Shown here in pieces: positions 37,541-47,020 of a stretch of DNA of 64,000 bases (position 1 is its first letter; each line of letters opens with the position of its first letter). A model generated the notes under the pieces. It was not told the origin of the DNA and made no database searches. It saw nothing but the letters and a program-made list of their open reading frames with translations. The DNA comes from Herpetosiphon llansteffanensis. Its GTDB lineage: Bacteria > Chloroflexota > Chloroflexia > Chloroflexales > Herpetosiphonaceae. The DNA lies in NCBI RefSeq assembly GCF_003205875.1, contig NZ_PUBZ01000087.1, positions 1 through 64,000 on the forward strand. Direction: 5' to 3'. The translations under genes were made by a program, and so were the position numbers.

Positions 37541-37578
37541 ACAAAAACGCCCTGCCGAGTGTGCCAACTCAGCAGGGC
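37541..37578 (-). terminator. Terminator of the 81-aa membrane protein gene
   Basis: Stem GCCCTGCcGAGT / ACTCaGCAGGGC with one mismatch at 37549-37578. It is followed on the minus strand by GTTTTTGT and lies 10 nt after the minus-strand stop codon. It may also help stop the convergent plus-strand transcript. Confidence 0.7.
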
Positions 37579-37588
37579 CTTGGTTTAG

Positions 37589-37834
37589 CTAGTTCATTAA
37601 ATGTAATACGGCAAAGATCATACTTATCGCAAGCACAGCCCACGATAGCATTTTGTAGCGAGGATATTTTTGCTCGACTTGGAAGCCTAACACTAGAAAA
37701 AATATCCCAAAAAAGAAGAATTGACCTGCTTGAAACCAACCATCTTCTGCCCTAAAAGCAGCCATCAAACTGATGATCCAGCTAATGGCTGCTGTAATTA
37801 GAAAAAGCAGCTGGGTCTGTTTTGAAACTACCAT
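37589..37834 (-). CDS. Small membrane protein, hypothetical
   Basis: 81 aa, almost entirely hydrophobic with three predicted transmembrane helices (about 7-25, 33-51, 60-79) separated by short loops with AEDGW and EQKYPRYK. It has its own terminator and normal composition, so it is probably a real gene. No family recognised. Confidence 0.6.
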   Translation of the reverse strand: MVVSKQTQLLFLITAAISWIISLMAAFRAEDGWFQAGQFFFFGIFFLVLGFQVEQKYPRYKMLSWAVLAISMIFAVLHLMN

Positions 37835-37906
37835 TCATTGCTCCCGCTTAATCAACATGTTACAGCCGAACATTCTACGAACCAATTTCATCAGTGTTGC
37901 AAATTT

Positions 37907-39694
37907 TCACAGGCTCAGGGGTTGGCTATGCAGCCACGAACTAATATCTGGCGCGGTCAGCGGGCGGCTAAAATGATAGCCTTGGCCATAATCGCAGCCC
38001 AAATCGCGCAAAGTTGCCGCTTCTTCGATAGTTTCGATGCCTTCGGCAATTACATTCATGGCCAATTGCTGCGAAAGCATGATAATCGCGCGCACAATTT
38101 CAATGTTGCGGCTGCCACCACTCATAGCATTAACAAATGAACGATCAACTTTGAGCGTATCTAAGGGGAAATGGTGTAAATAGCTCAATGACGAATAGCC
38201 AGTGCCAAAATCATCAATCGCTAACTTTACGCCTAAATTTTTGATGGCTCCCAATTGTGCGCGCGCCGATTCCAAGCCATGAATCACCATGCTTTCGGTA
38301 ATTTCTAGCTCCAACTGGGCTGGCGCAATCCCCGTGCGTTGAATAATCTCGCCAAGCGTTTGAATCAGGGCTGGGCTGGCCAACTGGCGCGCCGAAAGAT
38401 TGACCGAAAGTACCTGCAAGCCAGAGCGTGAATGATCTGCTTGCCAAGCCAAAAATTGCTGACAAGCAGTTTCGAGCGCCCAAAAGCCAATCGGCACAAT
38501 TAAGCCGCTTTCCTCGGCCAAGGGAATAAATTCGTTGGGCAAAATCATGCCGCGCTGGGGATGATGCCAACGCAACAACGCCTCAACGCCAACCATCTGG
38601 CCAGTTGGCAAGGCCGTAATTGGCTGATAATGCAAAATTAACTCGTGGCGCTCTAAGGCTCCGCGCAAATCAATTTCCAGTTGCCAACGCTCGGTCAGCG
38701 CCGCATGCAAAGCCCGATCAAACAAAAAGATTTGGCCAATGCCAGCAGTTTTGGCCTGATACATCGCTGTATCTGCTTCGCGCAACAAGGTTTCGGCCTG
38801 AGCTTGACCATCGCCAAGGGTTACCCCAATGCCCAACGAGGTATAAATTGGTTTATCGGCCAACAGCATGGGCTGGCTAAATTGCTCTTGAATGCGGTGG
38901 GCATGCTCCAACGCTTGCTGGGAATGCTGCACCTGAGCAAGCACCACGACAAATTCATCGCCGCCCAAACGTGCCGCCAAATCGGCTGGACCAAGCGTCG
39001 CTTGTAGGCGTTGGGCAATGGTTTGCAGCGCCTGATCGCCCACATCGTAGCCCAAGGCATCATTGACCGCACTAAATCGATCGACCTCGACGAACAACAC
39101 CGCAAACTGGTGTTGATCAAGCTGGCGCTGAGCAATCAGGCGTTGCAGCTGGCCAACCAAGCTTTGGCGATTGGGCAAGCCAGTCAACCAATCAATCGTT
39201 GGTGGCGTTCGATCAAGCGCGACTGTTTCAAGTTCACGGCAACTGATAATCCAATAGCGGCCAACTTGATGCCAACAAGATTCTAAAGTTTGCCACGAGC
39301 CATCGGCATGGCGATAGCCCAAGGGTTGCCATTGCATGTGGCTGGTTGCATTGGCCAGTGCTTGCCGCATATGGTGGTACGAATCGGGGTGCAGGAGTTG
39401 GGCGAATGCTGTGCCATTGAGTGATAAATCGGCGTAACCAAGCTGTTGGTTCAGCGTTGGGCTAATTGAAATAATTGTGGAATGTTGATCGATGATCAGG
39501 GTTTGTTGACTTTGCGGCCAGTGCCATAAGCTCAATTGGGTGCTAATTTGTAGCGCAGTGCGACGACGCAGCCAACGCCAGCAAACCCAAACCCCCAACC
39601 AGCATACGAGGCCGATTAAGATCAATTCGGTTGGCAAGAAGGCCGCTTGGACAGTCGAATCGGGCAATCGGATGGTGGGAGTTTGAACACTCAT
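37907..39694 (-). CDS. Membrane-anchored PAS-GGDEF-EAL cyclic-di-GMP enzyme
   Basis: 595 aa. One transmembrane helix (about 20-40), a PAS-like sensor (about 62-165), a GGDEF domain (about 170-330) with the intact motif ARLGGDEF, and an EAL domain (about 340-590) with EALLRW, NLSARQL, ELEITES, IDDFGTGYSS, KVDRSFV and AEGIET. Both catalytic sites look complete, so it could make and degrade cyclic-di-GMP; many such proteins are net phosphodiesterases. Expected to tune attachment, gliding or surface polymer secretion. Monocistronic. Confidence 0.9.
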   Translation of the reverse strand: MSVQTPTIRLPDSTVQAAFLPTELILIGLVCWLGVWVCWRWLRRRTALQISTQLSLWHWPQSQQTLIIDQHSTIISISPTLNQQLGYADLSLNGTAFAQLLHPDSYHHMRQALANATSHMQWQPLGYRHADGSWQTLESCWHQVGRYWIISCRELETVALDRTPPTIDWLTGLPNRQSLVGQLQRLIAQRQLDQHQFAVLFVEVDRFSAVNDALGYDVGDQALQTIAQRLQATLGPADLAARLGGDEFVVVLAQVQHSQQALEHAHRIQEQFSQPMLLADKPIYTSLGIGVTLGDGQAQAETLLREADTAMYQAKTAGIGQIFLFDRALHAALTERWQLEIDLRGALERHELILHYQPITALPTGQMVGVEALLRWHHPQRGMILPNEFIPLAEESGLIVPIGFWALETACQQFLAWQADHSRSGLQVLSVNLSARQLASPALIQTLGEIIQRTGIAPAQLELEITESMVIHGLESARAQLGAIKNLGVKLAIDDFGTGYSSLSYLHHFPLDTLKVDRSFVNAMSGGSRNIEIVRAIIMLSQQLAMNVIAEGIETIEEAATLRDLGCDYGQGYHFSRPLTAPDISSWLHSQPLSL

Positions 39695-39861
39695 GACACC
39701 TGCGTGAATCAGCCTAAACCTGCGGTCAGGGCAAATTTAGACATTGGGAACTCAGAGAATTACATCCTACCTGAGTTCGTAGCTTTGTCGAGTAGGAGTT
39801 TTGCAACTTCTACAGGCGGTTTTTTTGCTCACCATATGCACTCCAATTGCCCCTTCATGGT

Positions 39862-40986
39862 TCACTCGTTACTGGGAGGAACAGGGGAATCGGGGTTACG
39901 CACTTTGTCGAGAATTTGGTCGAGCCGTTCGCGACTATCGCTAATTTTCAGCACTTCGCGCAGCATTGGCCACAACGGGCTAACCGCGAGCGCCGGTTCA
40001 TCGGCTTTGCCATTAAACACCGCTTCGGCCAAATTGGAATGGCGGCTGGCCAACAATTCACGGCCCTTGATTTGGTCGATAAAGGCTTGGTGTTTGAGCA
40101 TCAAGGCTGCGACATTGTTCGGAGCCAAGTGGTTGCGATACAGCTCTAATGGCGCACGTGGGTTCAAATTTAGCTCTTCAAAACGCCCCAAAATATCGCG
40201 GTGCATCTCGCGGCGATACTCAAGGCTGGGCTGCATCTCCTTGCCATACAATTCGCGATAATAGGAAGCTGGATAATTGCCCAAGCGCGAAAGCAAGTCG
40301 GTCATGCGTTGGCGATGACGTTCGTTTGGTTGCCACAAATATTCCCAAAGCACAAAATCGGGCTGCACATTGGCAATCGCGTTCAAGGTCATCGGCAATT
40401 GGCGATCAGTATCAGTCAGATAGGGAATGACCGGCAACATTGCCACGCCCGTCGGAATCCCTGCCCGTTTGAGCGTATTTAGGGCTTCCAAACGCGCAGA
40501 AGGTGGGGCCACTTTGCCCTCTAATTTTTCAGAAAGCAAAGGATCGATGGTGGGAATGCTCATCACCACAATCGCCAAACCCTGCTCATTCATGCGTTGT
40601 AAAAGGGTCAGATCATCCATCACGGCCAAACTTTTGGTCAAAATCAGCACTGGCTGTTTGGCAACTTGGCAAGCCTGCAACATCTGGCGGGTGAGACGAT
40701 AGGTTTTTTCTGCTGGTTGATAGGCATCGCCAAGGCTAAATGCCACCAGATCGCCGCGCGAAATCGTGCTCAATTGCTCGGCAAAGCGGTCAGGCAAATC
40801 AACGTTGGCGCGGATAACCTCGTTGAATGGCCGCTGACTGAACGACCAGCCATCGCAATAGGCGCACCCAAATTCGCAGCCCACATATGGACCAACTTGA
40901 TAGGTCGAGAGAAAAAATTCATTAATTGTAGGGCGACGAGGTGCAAGCGCTGGCCCACCAGGGCGCTCTTCAACATAATAGGCCAT
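39862..40986 (-). CDS. Radical SAM protein (SplB/Rv2578c-like)
   Basis: 374 aa. The iron-sulfur cluster motif is C37-x3-C41-x2-C44 in GCEFGCAYCDGW, followed by a partial TIM barrel with LILTKS and VVMSIPTID, as in the SplB-related group often annotated near Rv2578c. True SplB repairs spore photoproduct; this bacterium is not expected to form endospores, so a different substrate is likely. No partner gene adjacent. Family call secure, function unknown. Confidence 0.85.
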   Translation of the reverse strand: MAYYVEERPGGPALAPRRPTINEFFLSTYQVGPYVGCEFGCAYCDGWSFSQRPFNEVIRANVDLPDRFAEQLSTISRGDLVAFSLGDAYQPAEKTYRLTRQMLQACQVAKQPVLILTKSLAVMDDLTLLQRMNEQGLAIVVMSIPTIDPLLSEKLEGKVAPPSARLEALNTLKRAGIPTGVAMLPVIPYLTDTDRQLPMTLNAIANVQPDFVLWEYLWQPNERHRQRMTDLLSRLGNYPASYYRELYGKEMQPSLEYRREMHRDILGRFEELNLNPRAPLELYRNHLAPNNVAALMLKHQAFIDQIKGRELLASRHSNLAEAVFNGKADEPALAVSPLWPMLREVLKISDSRERLDQILDKVRNPDSPVPPSNE

Positions 40987-41220
40987 TAGTCGACTCCATG
41001 GTGTAGTTATTCTTGCGCATTATACCCAAACTTTGGCCATGTGAATTGCGTGTGCTCTGGCGGGCAACTCGTGGAGCGCAACCTGCTCATGCCAAGGCTC
41101 GTACTAAAGGACGAGGGCGCGTTGCAGATTTTACAGCTCCAGTTCGCCCCTGATTCGGATGTACAATCCAAATGTCTGATTTATAGTAGTGATTAAGCAG
41201 TGTGCTGATTGGAGAATCCA

Positions 41221-41691
41221 ATGCTTCAAGCTCGATATAGTTCTTGGACTGGGCGAAAACTTGAAATTCACAGTCCCTATCATGCCCCTTTCGAGGTTGA
41301 ATTTAAGGGCTGGCGCGGCACTGTCCAATGGCAAATTGGCGCTAATGTCTATAGCCTTGAGAATCCGAAAGGCAAGGGCTACCCAATTACAATCACAATC
41401 AATGGACAAGAATTAATGCGGGTTGCGCGGATTGGGTTTTGGAAACCAATTCTCGAAGGCCATTATGCCAATCAACCGTTACGCTTTGAGCGGCCATCAG
41501 CCTGGAAAAATACCTATCAGGTCTCTTTGAATCATCAGATTGTTGGCGAAGTTAAAACCGAAGGTTTTTGGAATCGGGCGATGATTGCCAATTTTCATGA
41601 CTCACAGCCGTTTGATTTGCAGCTTGGCTGTTTGTTATTTGCAATAACGACATGGCGACGTGAGGCGGCGAGTGCAGCAGCAGCATCGTAA
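41221..41691 (+). CDS. Conserved hypothetical protein, possibly tubby/LURP-like beta fold
   Basis: 156 aa rich in short strands with repeated aromatic positions: RYSSWTGRKLEIHSP, NVYSLENPKGKGYPITITING, VARIGFWKPILEGHY and VKTEGFWNR. The layout recalls tubby-C/LURP-one barrels but without a diagnostic motif. ATG 41221 follows GGAG by 7 nt. Its 3' end overlaps the histidine-kinase gene by 32 nt (or 20 nt with the alternative kinase start), so the two are co-transcribed and this protein may be an accessory of the two-component system. Confidence 0.7.
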   Translation: MLQARYSSWTGRKLEIHSPYHAPFEVEFKGWRGTVQWQIGANVYSLENPKGKGYPITITINGQELMRVARIGFWKPILEGHYANQPLRFERPSAWKNTYQVSLNHQIVGEVKTEGFWNRAMIANFHDSQPFDLQLGCLLFAITTWRREAASAAAAS

Positions 41692-43315
41692 ATTAACGTT
41701 GCGCCACCGCTTGCGCCAACGCTTTGGCACGCTACGCTGGAAACTCACATGGTCATATGTGTGGATCAGCGTAGCGCTGACGCTTTTGATTAACACCTTA
41801 GCTTTTGGCGTAGTTATGGGGGCTGCGCCACCGCTGAATGCGCCCACGCTGCTTAGCGCAGCGCAAAATCATGCCGCCGAATTTAGCGCAGTGCTGCAAG
41901 AACCAAGCGATGCGCGCACAATCCAGCAAATATTACGCTATCGTTTTGGTTCGTTGCGCGGCCAGTTTTTGCAAAATAATCTTGAATTGGCAATTAGCAA
42001 TACGGTCAATAATACGCCCAGCGATCTTTCGCAAGAAATTATTTTGATGCCCACCGAGGCATTTACGCCTGAGGCAACCAATGATTTCAGCCAAAGTTAC
42101 CATTTGCTGCTGCTTGATGCCAAGGGAACAGTGCTTGGCGGCACGTTTCCCAGCTATAGCCCTGCTGGCCAACCATGGAACGATACGGTGATTGGCAATG
42201 ATCGGCGGGTTGTGCAAGCAGCGCTGGCTGGCAGCGACGATATTAATCAACTGACGTGGACGCATGAACAGTACTTAGTGACTGCAACGCCGATTCGCGA
42301 CCAAGCTAACCAAGTCATTGGCGCATTGTATATTCGTTCGCGACCACTAAGCCAAAATCAAGTGATTGTTGCGTTGTTGATGGTTATTATTTTTATGATT
42401 AGTTCGGTTGCTTCAATCATTGCCAACGCAATTATTGGGATGGTGTATGGCTGGTTTGTAGCACGTAATTTTGTGCGCCGCTTGGTGCAGCTCACCAAAG
42501 CCACCGATAGCTTGGCCGCAGGCAATTTGAGCGTGCGCGTCAACGATAGTGCCAGCGACGAAATTGGCCAATTGGCGCGGCGTTTCGATAGCATGGCTCA
42601 AGAGCTTGAATCGAACGTCAAAATGTTACGGCAACTTGCTGATCGTAATGCGGCTTTGGTTGAGCAAGCAGGCCAATTGGCAATTGTCGAGGAGCGCAAT
42701 CGGCTTGCTCGCGATTTGCACGATAGTGTCAGCCAAGAGCTATTTAGCGTCACCATGCTTGCCGCCGCCGCCCGTAATCTGCTACCAGCCCAGCCAGATA
42801 AAGCGCGCAGTCAAGTTGAACAGTTGAGCCAGATGGCCCAACGCGCCTTGCACGAAACCAGAGGCTTGATCTTTGCCTTGCGGCCAGCAGCACTTGGTGA
42901 TCAAGGATTAGTTCCAGCCTTACGTCAACTTGGTGAAGAGGCAGCCCGTCGTCAAGGCTTGCAAATTCAGCTCAACATCAACGGCGAACGGCGCATTCCC
43001 TTAGATCACGAGCAAACGTTATATCGCATCTGTCAAGAAGCGTTAGCCAATATTACCAAGCATAGCGGGGTTAATAGTGCCAGCGTCAACCTCGAATACG
43101 AGGCCCAGCGCACCATTTTAGAAGTCAGCGATCGTGGCCGTGGCTTTGATATGCAGCAGCCACGCAACTCGCACTCGTTGGGCTTAATTAGCATTCAGGA
43201 GCGTGCCAATGCAGTTGGCGGCACAGTCGAAGTAACCGCCGCTCCGGGCCAAGGTACAAGCCTGCGCATCGTTGTACCACGCAGCCAAACCGGGCTTCTG
43301 GTGGAGCCGCGTTAA
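41660..43315 (+). CDS. NarL-family sensor histidine kinase (HAMP, HisKA_3)
   Basis: 551 aa. Transmembrane helices near 29-52 and 230-265 enclose an extracytoplasmic sensor domain. A HAMP domain follows (about 265-320), then the HisKA_3 dimerisation/phosphoacceptor helix with LARDLHDSVSQELF, and a HATPase domain with LYRICQEALANITKHS (N box) and DRGRGFD. Start: GTG 41660 gives the longest frame; GTG 41672 has GAGG 6 nt upstream and may be the true start. The response-regulator gene follows after 19 nt, and an ABC exporter lies beyond, a layout typical of LiaSR-like envelope-stress control of an ABC-2 exporter (inference). Confidence 0.9.
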   Translation: MRRRVQQQHRKLTLRHRLRQRFGTLRWKLTWSYVWISVALTLLINTLAFGVVMGAAPPLNAPTLLSAAQNHAAEFSAVLQEPSDARTIQQILRYRFGSLRGQFLQNNLELAISNTVNNTPSDLSQEIILMPTEAFTPEATNDFSQSYHLLLLDAKGTVLGGTFPSYSPAGQPWNDTVIGNDRRVVQAALAGSDDINQLTWTHEQYLVTATPIRDQANQVIGALYIRSRPLSQNQVIVALLMVIIFMISSVASIIANAIIGMVYGWFVARNFVRRLVQLTKATDSLAAGNLSVRVNDSASDEIGQLARRFDSMAQELESNVKMLRQLADRNAALVEQAGQLAIVEERNRLARDLHDSVSQELFSVTMLAAAARNLLPAQPDKARSQVEQLSQMAQRALHETRGLIFALRPAALGDQGLVPALRQLGEEAARRQGLQIQLNINGERRIPLDHEQTLYRICQEALANITKHSGVNSASVNLEYEAQRTILEVSDRGRGFDMQQPRNSHSLGLISIQERANAVGGTVEVTAAPGQGTSLRIVVPRSQTGLLVEPR

Positions 43316-43334
43316 TAGTACGAAGGGACGGAGC

Positions 43335-43994
43335 ATGCACGAGCAAATTCGGGTTGTTTTAGTTGATGATCATGTCGTGGTACGGGTTGGATTGCGCGCC
43401 TTTTTGGATACCCAGCCAGATATTGAAATTGTGGGCGAGGCCGCTTCTGGCGAAGAAGGCGTGCAAGTTGTCAGCAACGTGTTGCCCGACGTGGTGCTGA
43501 TGGATTTGCTGATGCCTGGCATCGACGGCGTGGAAGCAACCCGTCAAGTGCGCGGAGCCTCGCCATCGACCCAAGTGATTGTGCTAACATCGTATAGCGA
43601 AGATGAACGAATTTTTCCGGCGATTAAAGCTGGGGCGCTCTCGTATTTGCTTAAAGATGTTGGGCCTGATGCCTTGGTGGCGGCAATTCGCGCAGCCCGA
43701 CGCGGTGAAGCAACCTTGCACCCGATGGTTGCCTCGCGCTTGATGACTGAACTCACTAGCTCGCGGCGCTCGCCCTTGGATACGCTGACCGAACGTGAAC
43801 GCGAAGTGTTGACCTGTATTGCGCGTGGCATGAGCAATGCTGAAATTGCCGATCATTTAGTCATCGGCGAACGCACGGTTAAAACCCACGTCAGCAATAT
43901 TTTATCCAAGTTACATCTGCAAGATCGAACTCAAGCAGCAATAATGGCCTTACGTGAGCGGCTTGTGCCGCTTGATGATGAACAAAATAAATAA
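43335..43994 (+). CDS. NarL/LuxR-family response regulator
   Basis: 219 aa. Receiver domain with acidic pair D11/D12, phosphoacceptor D57 in VVLMDLLMPG and Lys in YLLKDVGP. The C-terminal LuxR HTH reads LTEREREVLTCIARGMSN followed by IADHL, and ends with KTHVSNILSKL. ATG 43335 has GGGACGGAG upstream; the longer frame from 43272 overlaps the kinase. Cognate partner of the upstream kinase; plausible target is the ABC exporter operon that begins 66 nt downstream. Confidence 0.93.
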   Translation: MHEQIRVVLVDDHVVVRVGLRAFLDTQPDIEIVGEAASGEEGVQVVSNVLPDVVLMDLLMPGIDGVEATRQVRGASPSTQVIVLTSYSEDERIFPAIKAGALSYLLKDVGPDALVAAIRAARRGEATLHPMVASRLMTELTSSRRSPLDTLTEREREVLTCIARGMSNAEIADHLVIGERTVKTHVSNILSKLHLQDRTQAAIMALRERLVPLDDEQNK

Positions 43995-44000
43995 TATAAT
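43972..44000 (+). promoter_or_regulatory. Sigma-70-type promoter of the ABC-2 exporter genes
   Basis: TTGATG at 43972-43977 and a perfect TATAAT at 43995-44000 with 17-bp spacing. The promoter overlaps the end of the response-regulator gene and lies about 60 nt before the ATPase start, so the exporter can be transcribed separately. Confidence 0.6.
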
Positions 44001-44059
44001 GCAACATTTAGCTCAATGTTAACGTTGTATTAGCATCGCAGCCTATAGAGGAGCATTCT

Positions 44060-45022
44060 ATGAGTGGAATCGCAATCACCGCTGAAGGATTGACGAAAGT
44101 CTATAAAAATGTCCCAGCAGTCAACAATTTAAGTTTACATATTCCAGAAGGCACGATTTATGGCTTCTTAGGCCCAAACGGTGCGGGCAAAACCACCACC
44201 ATCCGCATGCTATTGGGGCTTATCCGACCAACATCGGGCAAAGCAACAGTTTTTGGCCATGATATTTTACATGCTCGTCAACACATTGCACCGTATGTTG
44301 GGGCAATTGTTGAATCACCAGCATTTTATACATTTATGTCGGGCTTAGAAAATTTGCGCCTCTTGGCCCGCTCCGGTGGTCACGATTTACCCCAAGCCCG
44401 CTACGATGAATTAATTGAATTTGTCGGCTTGCGTGGCCGCGAAAAAGATAAAGTTAAAACCTATTCGTTGGGTATGAAACAACGGCTTGGCGTGGCAGCA
44501 ACCCTGCTCAACGACCCCAAACTGGTGTTTCTCGATGAGCCAACCAACGGGCTTGACCCTGCTGGCACGGTCGAAATGCGCAATTTGATTTTGCGCATGG
44601 GCCAAGAAGGCCGCACGGTCTTCCTTTCAAGCCACTTGTTGTTTGAAGTTGAACAAGTTTGCTCGAATGTAGCAATTATTCAAAAAGGCGTGACGATCAA
44701 AGAAGGTCGGGTGCGCGACTTGCTGGCTGCTGAAGGTGGCCCAGGCTATGCAATCGAGGCTGCGCCATTTGAAAAGGCCATGGCCATTTTGCAAGAAATC
44801 CCCCAATTAAAAGCTACCAGCTTTGACCAACACTGGATTAATATCAACGCCGAGCCGCAAGATGTGCCGCAAGTAATGCGCAAATTGGTGCAAGCAGATG
44901 TTGATGTGTTCCAAGTGGTGGTACGCCAACGCTCGCTCGAATCGTTGTTCTTGGAAATTACGGGAACTGGTGGCGCAGCTGCGCCACAACCATTGGCTGA
45001 AGTTGTGGTAGGGGGTCGCTAA
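44060..45022 (+). CDS. ABC-2 exporter ATP-binding protein
   Basis: 320 aa. Walker A GPNGAGKTTT (about 37-46), Q-loop region GAIVESPAFY, signature YSLGMKQRLG (a Cys/Met variant common in drug or antimicrobial-peptide exporters), Walker B LVFLDEPTNGLDPAG, switch SSHLL. The C-terminal 100 residues form the accessory domain typical of CcmA/BcrA-type ATPases. GAGGAGC precedes the ATG. It pairs with the permease gene 2 nt downstream and is likely under control of the two-component system upstream. Confidence 0.93.
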   Translation: MSGIAITAEGLTKVYKNVPAVNNLSLHIPEGTIYGFLGPNGAGKTTTIRMLLGLIRPTSGKATVFGHDILHARQHIAPYVGAIVESPAFYTFMSGLENLRLLARSGGHDLPQARYDELIEFVGLRGREKDKVKTYSLGMKQRLGVAATLLNDPKLVFLDEPTNGLDPAGTVEMRNLILRMGQEGRTVFLSSHLLFEVEQVCSNVAIIQKGVTIKEGRVRDLLAAEGGPGYAIEAAPFEKAMAILQEIPQLKATSFDQHWININAEPQDVPQVMRKLVQADVDVFQVVVRQRSLESLFLEITGTGGAAAPQPLAEVVVGGR

Positions 45023-45024
45023 TA

Positions 45025-45864
45025 ATGTGGAATTTATTTCGTGCTGAATGGACAAAAACCTATAAACGCCCAGCCAATATTGGCTTGTTTCTCGTTACCT
45101 TAGGCATTCTATTGCTTGCTTTTGTTGGGATGGTAGGCATATCGTTCTACGAAGGTATGGATAGCCAATTTGCAGACCAAATTCGCCAACTAACCTTGTT
45201 TCCTACAAGCTTACAAGTACCATTAATTGTGCTGAGCCAACTTGGTTCAATTTTAGCAATTGTCTTTATGAGCAACAGCATTGGCGCTGAATATACCAAT
45301 GATACTTGGAAAGTGCTACTGCCACGGCGCGCACGGCGCAGCGATTTTATCATTATCAAAGTCATAATCTGTTTATTGTTTATGACCCTATTGATTGCTA
45401 CTTCGCTGATTTTTGCTGCGCTCTTAGGGGTGCTCGCTAATTTGATCGTTGGTGGCGATATTAGCAATATGGAGCAATTTTCAGCATCAGGACTCTTCAA
45501 ATCGTTGGTGCCAATCTTTTTGCAGTTGATTGTCTTTTCGTCAATTACGCTGTTGGTAACCATGGCTAGCCGCTCAACGATTATGGGGATTGTGTTTGGG
45601 ATTGTTGGGAATACCATCTTTAACGTTGCTGCAAGTCTTTCCAAATTAGCTGCTAAAATCCTCCCAAATCTACATATCAGCAATCTTGAAGCGCATTGGT
45701 TATTTGATGGAGAAGAAAAAACAGACCAATTAGATTTGGTTACAGGTTTCTTTGGCACCCAAGTTTCGCTAACAACCAGCCTTATGGTAGTGGGAGCCTA
45801 TATCTTTGGCTCAATTATTATTGGCTTGCTGCTGTTTCAACGGCGGGATATGGCAGGACAATAG
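45025..45864 (+). CDS. ABC-2 type permease
   Basis: 279 aa with six predicted transmembrane segments and a conserved ABC-2 pattern: FRAEWTKTYKRPA at the N-terminus, then GAEYTNDTWKVLLPRRARRSDFIIIK. It starts 2 nt after the ATPase stop codon, so the two form one exporter, probably for a lipid, peptide or drug. Substrate unknown. Followed by a strong terminator. Confidence 0.9.
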   Translation: MWNLFRAEWTKTYKRPANIGLFLVTLGILLLAFVGMVGISFYEGMDSQFADQIRQLTLFPTSLQVPLIVLSQLGSILAIVFMSNSIGAEYTNDTWKVLLPRRARRSDFIIIKVIICLLFMTLLIATSLIFAALLGVLANLIVGGDISNMEQFSASGLFKSLVPIFLQLIVFSSITLLVTMASRSTIMGIVFGIVGNTIFNVAASLSKLAAKILPNLHISNLEAHWLFDGEEKTDQLDLVTGFFGTQVSLTTSLMVVGAYIFGSIIIGLLLFQRRDMAGQ

Positions 45865-45888
45865 ATTTTAGCTCTCAAAGAGGGTTTG

Positions 45889-45921
45889 GGCCGTGGTCTT
45901 CGTTGACCACGGTCTTTTTTT
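45889..45921 (+). terminator. Intrinsic terminator after the ABC-2 exporter
   Basis: Perfect stem CCGTGGTC / GACCACGG with a TTCGTT loop, then C-T7. It overlaps the 3' end of the convergent homoserine dehydrogenase gene. Confidence 0.9.
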
Positions 45922-46924
45922 AGCGCAAGGCCAACAAATCAAACAGCACTGCCGAGGCGGTTACCTCGACCCCTGCGCCAGGCCCGCGCACCACGAGCGG
46001 TCGTTCTTGATAGCGCTTGGTTGTCCAAGCCACCATATTATCGGGGCCTTTGAGCGAACCTAGCGGGCTATTGTTGGCAACTGCTTGCAATCCAACGCGC
46101 GCGCCAGCAGGCGTAATCGAAGCAACATAGCGCAACGTTTGGCCTTGAGCAACGGCATCTGCTTGACGTTGGGCATAGCCAGCATCAAGTTGCTCAAGTT
46201 GGGCCATAAATTCAGCAATGCTTAAATCTGCAAACTCAGCAGGATACAGTGGCTCAATCGCAATATCGCTCAAGTTCCATTGATAGCCCAAGGTTCGCCC
46301 CAAAATCAGGGCTTTGCGGGCAACATCAACCCCGCCCAAGTCGTCGCGCGGGTCTGGTTCGGTCCAGCCCAAGGCTTTGGCTTCGCGAACGGAGCTCGAA
46401 TAGCTTTGGCCTTGTTCAATTGACGAGAGCAAAAAGCCCAAGGTGCCGCTCAAACAACCTTCGATCCGTTGCACCTGGTCGCCAGTGTCGCGCAGCAAAT
46501 TGGTGGTAACGACAATCGGCAGGCCTGCGCCAACCGTGGCTTCGTAGCGGGTGCGCCGTTCAGCCACCAAGGCTTGAAACAAAGCCAAATCTTCACACAA
46601 TGGTTTTTTGTTGGCCAAAGCCAAACGCTGGCCGCTGGCAACTAATTCGACCAATTGGGCGGCATTGGCTTCGGCAGTGGTATCGGCCACCAAACAACCA
46701 GCAGGCAAGGCAGCCCGCCAATCGCCGCTGGTTCCTTCTGGTAAGCTGGCTAAAGTTGCGCCTTGGGCTTTGGCTGCGGCGACCGCTAACCAACGTTCGT
46801 TGCTCAACGGCCCAATTACATAGCCAGAACGATCGGCCACCAAGGCAAGGTTAAAATGGGGCAATGCTTGGGCCAGCACCGCCCGCCCGACTCCACCAAA
46901 GCCATAAATTGCTAAATTGTGCAT
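45920..46924 (-). CDS. hom: Homoserine dehydrogenase
   Basis: 334 aa; reduces aspartate semialdehyde to homoserine for threonine and methionine synthesis. Nucleotide-binding GFGGVGRAV is near the N-terminus, ANKKPLCE and the conserved E-A-T-V-G-A-G-L-P-I segment mark the catalytic core, and the homoserine-dehydrogenase signature AKALGWTEPDPRDDLGG is complete. No C-terminal ACT domain is present, so allosteric threonine control through ACT is not expected. ATG 46924 is supported by AAGGAAG 6 nt upstream; the frame upstream to 46975 is not. No linked aspartokinase or threonine gene. Confidence 0.93.
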   Translation of the reverse strand: MHNLAIYGFGGVGRAVLAQALPHFNLALVADRSGYVIGPLSNERWLAVAAAKAQGATLASLPEGTSGDWRAALPAGCLVADTTAEANAAQLVELVASGQRLALANKKPLCEDLALFQALVAERRTRYEATVGAGLPIVVTTNLLRDTGDQVQRIEGCLSGTLGFLLSSIEQGQSYSSSVREAKALGWTEPDPRDDLGGVDVARKALILGRTLGYQWNLSDIAIEPLYPAEFADLSIAEFMAQLEQLDAGYAQRQADAVAQGQTLRYVASITPAGARVGLQAVANNSPLGSLKGPDNMVAWTTKRYQERPLVVRGPGAGVEVTASAVLFDLLALR

Positions 46925-47020
46925 TGTTAACTTCCTTAATCTGATGTGTCGGGCTGTATTGTACGGGCTAGCCAACTATTTAGGCAAGATTGTGGCTTAA
47001 GCTCGGCGCGAATCCGTTCA

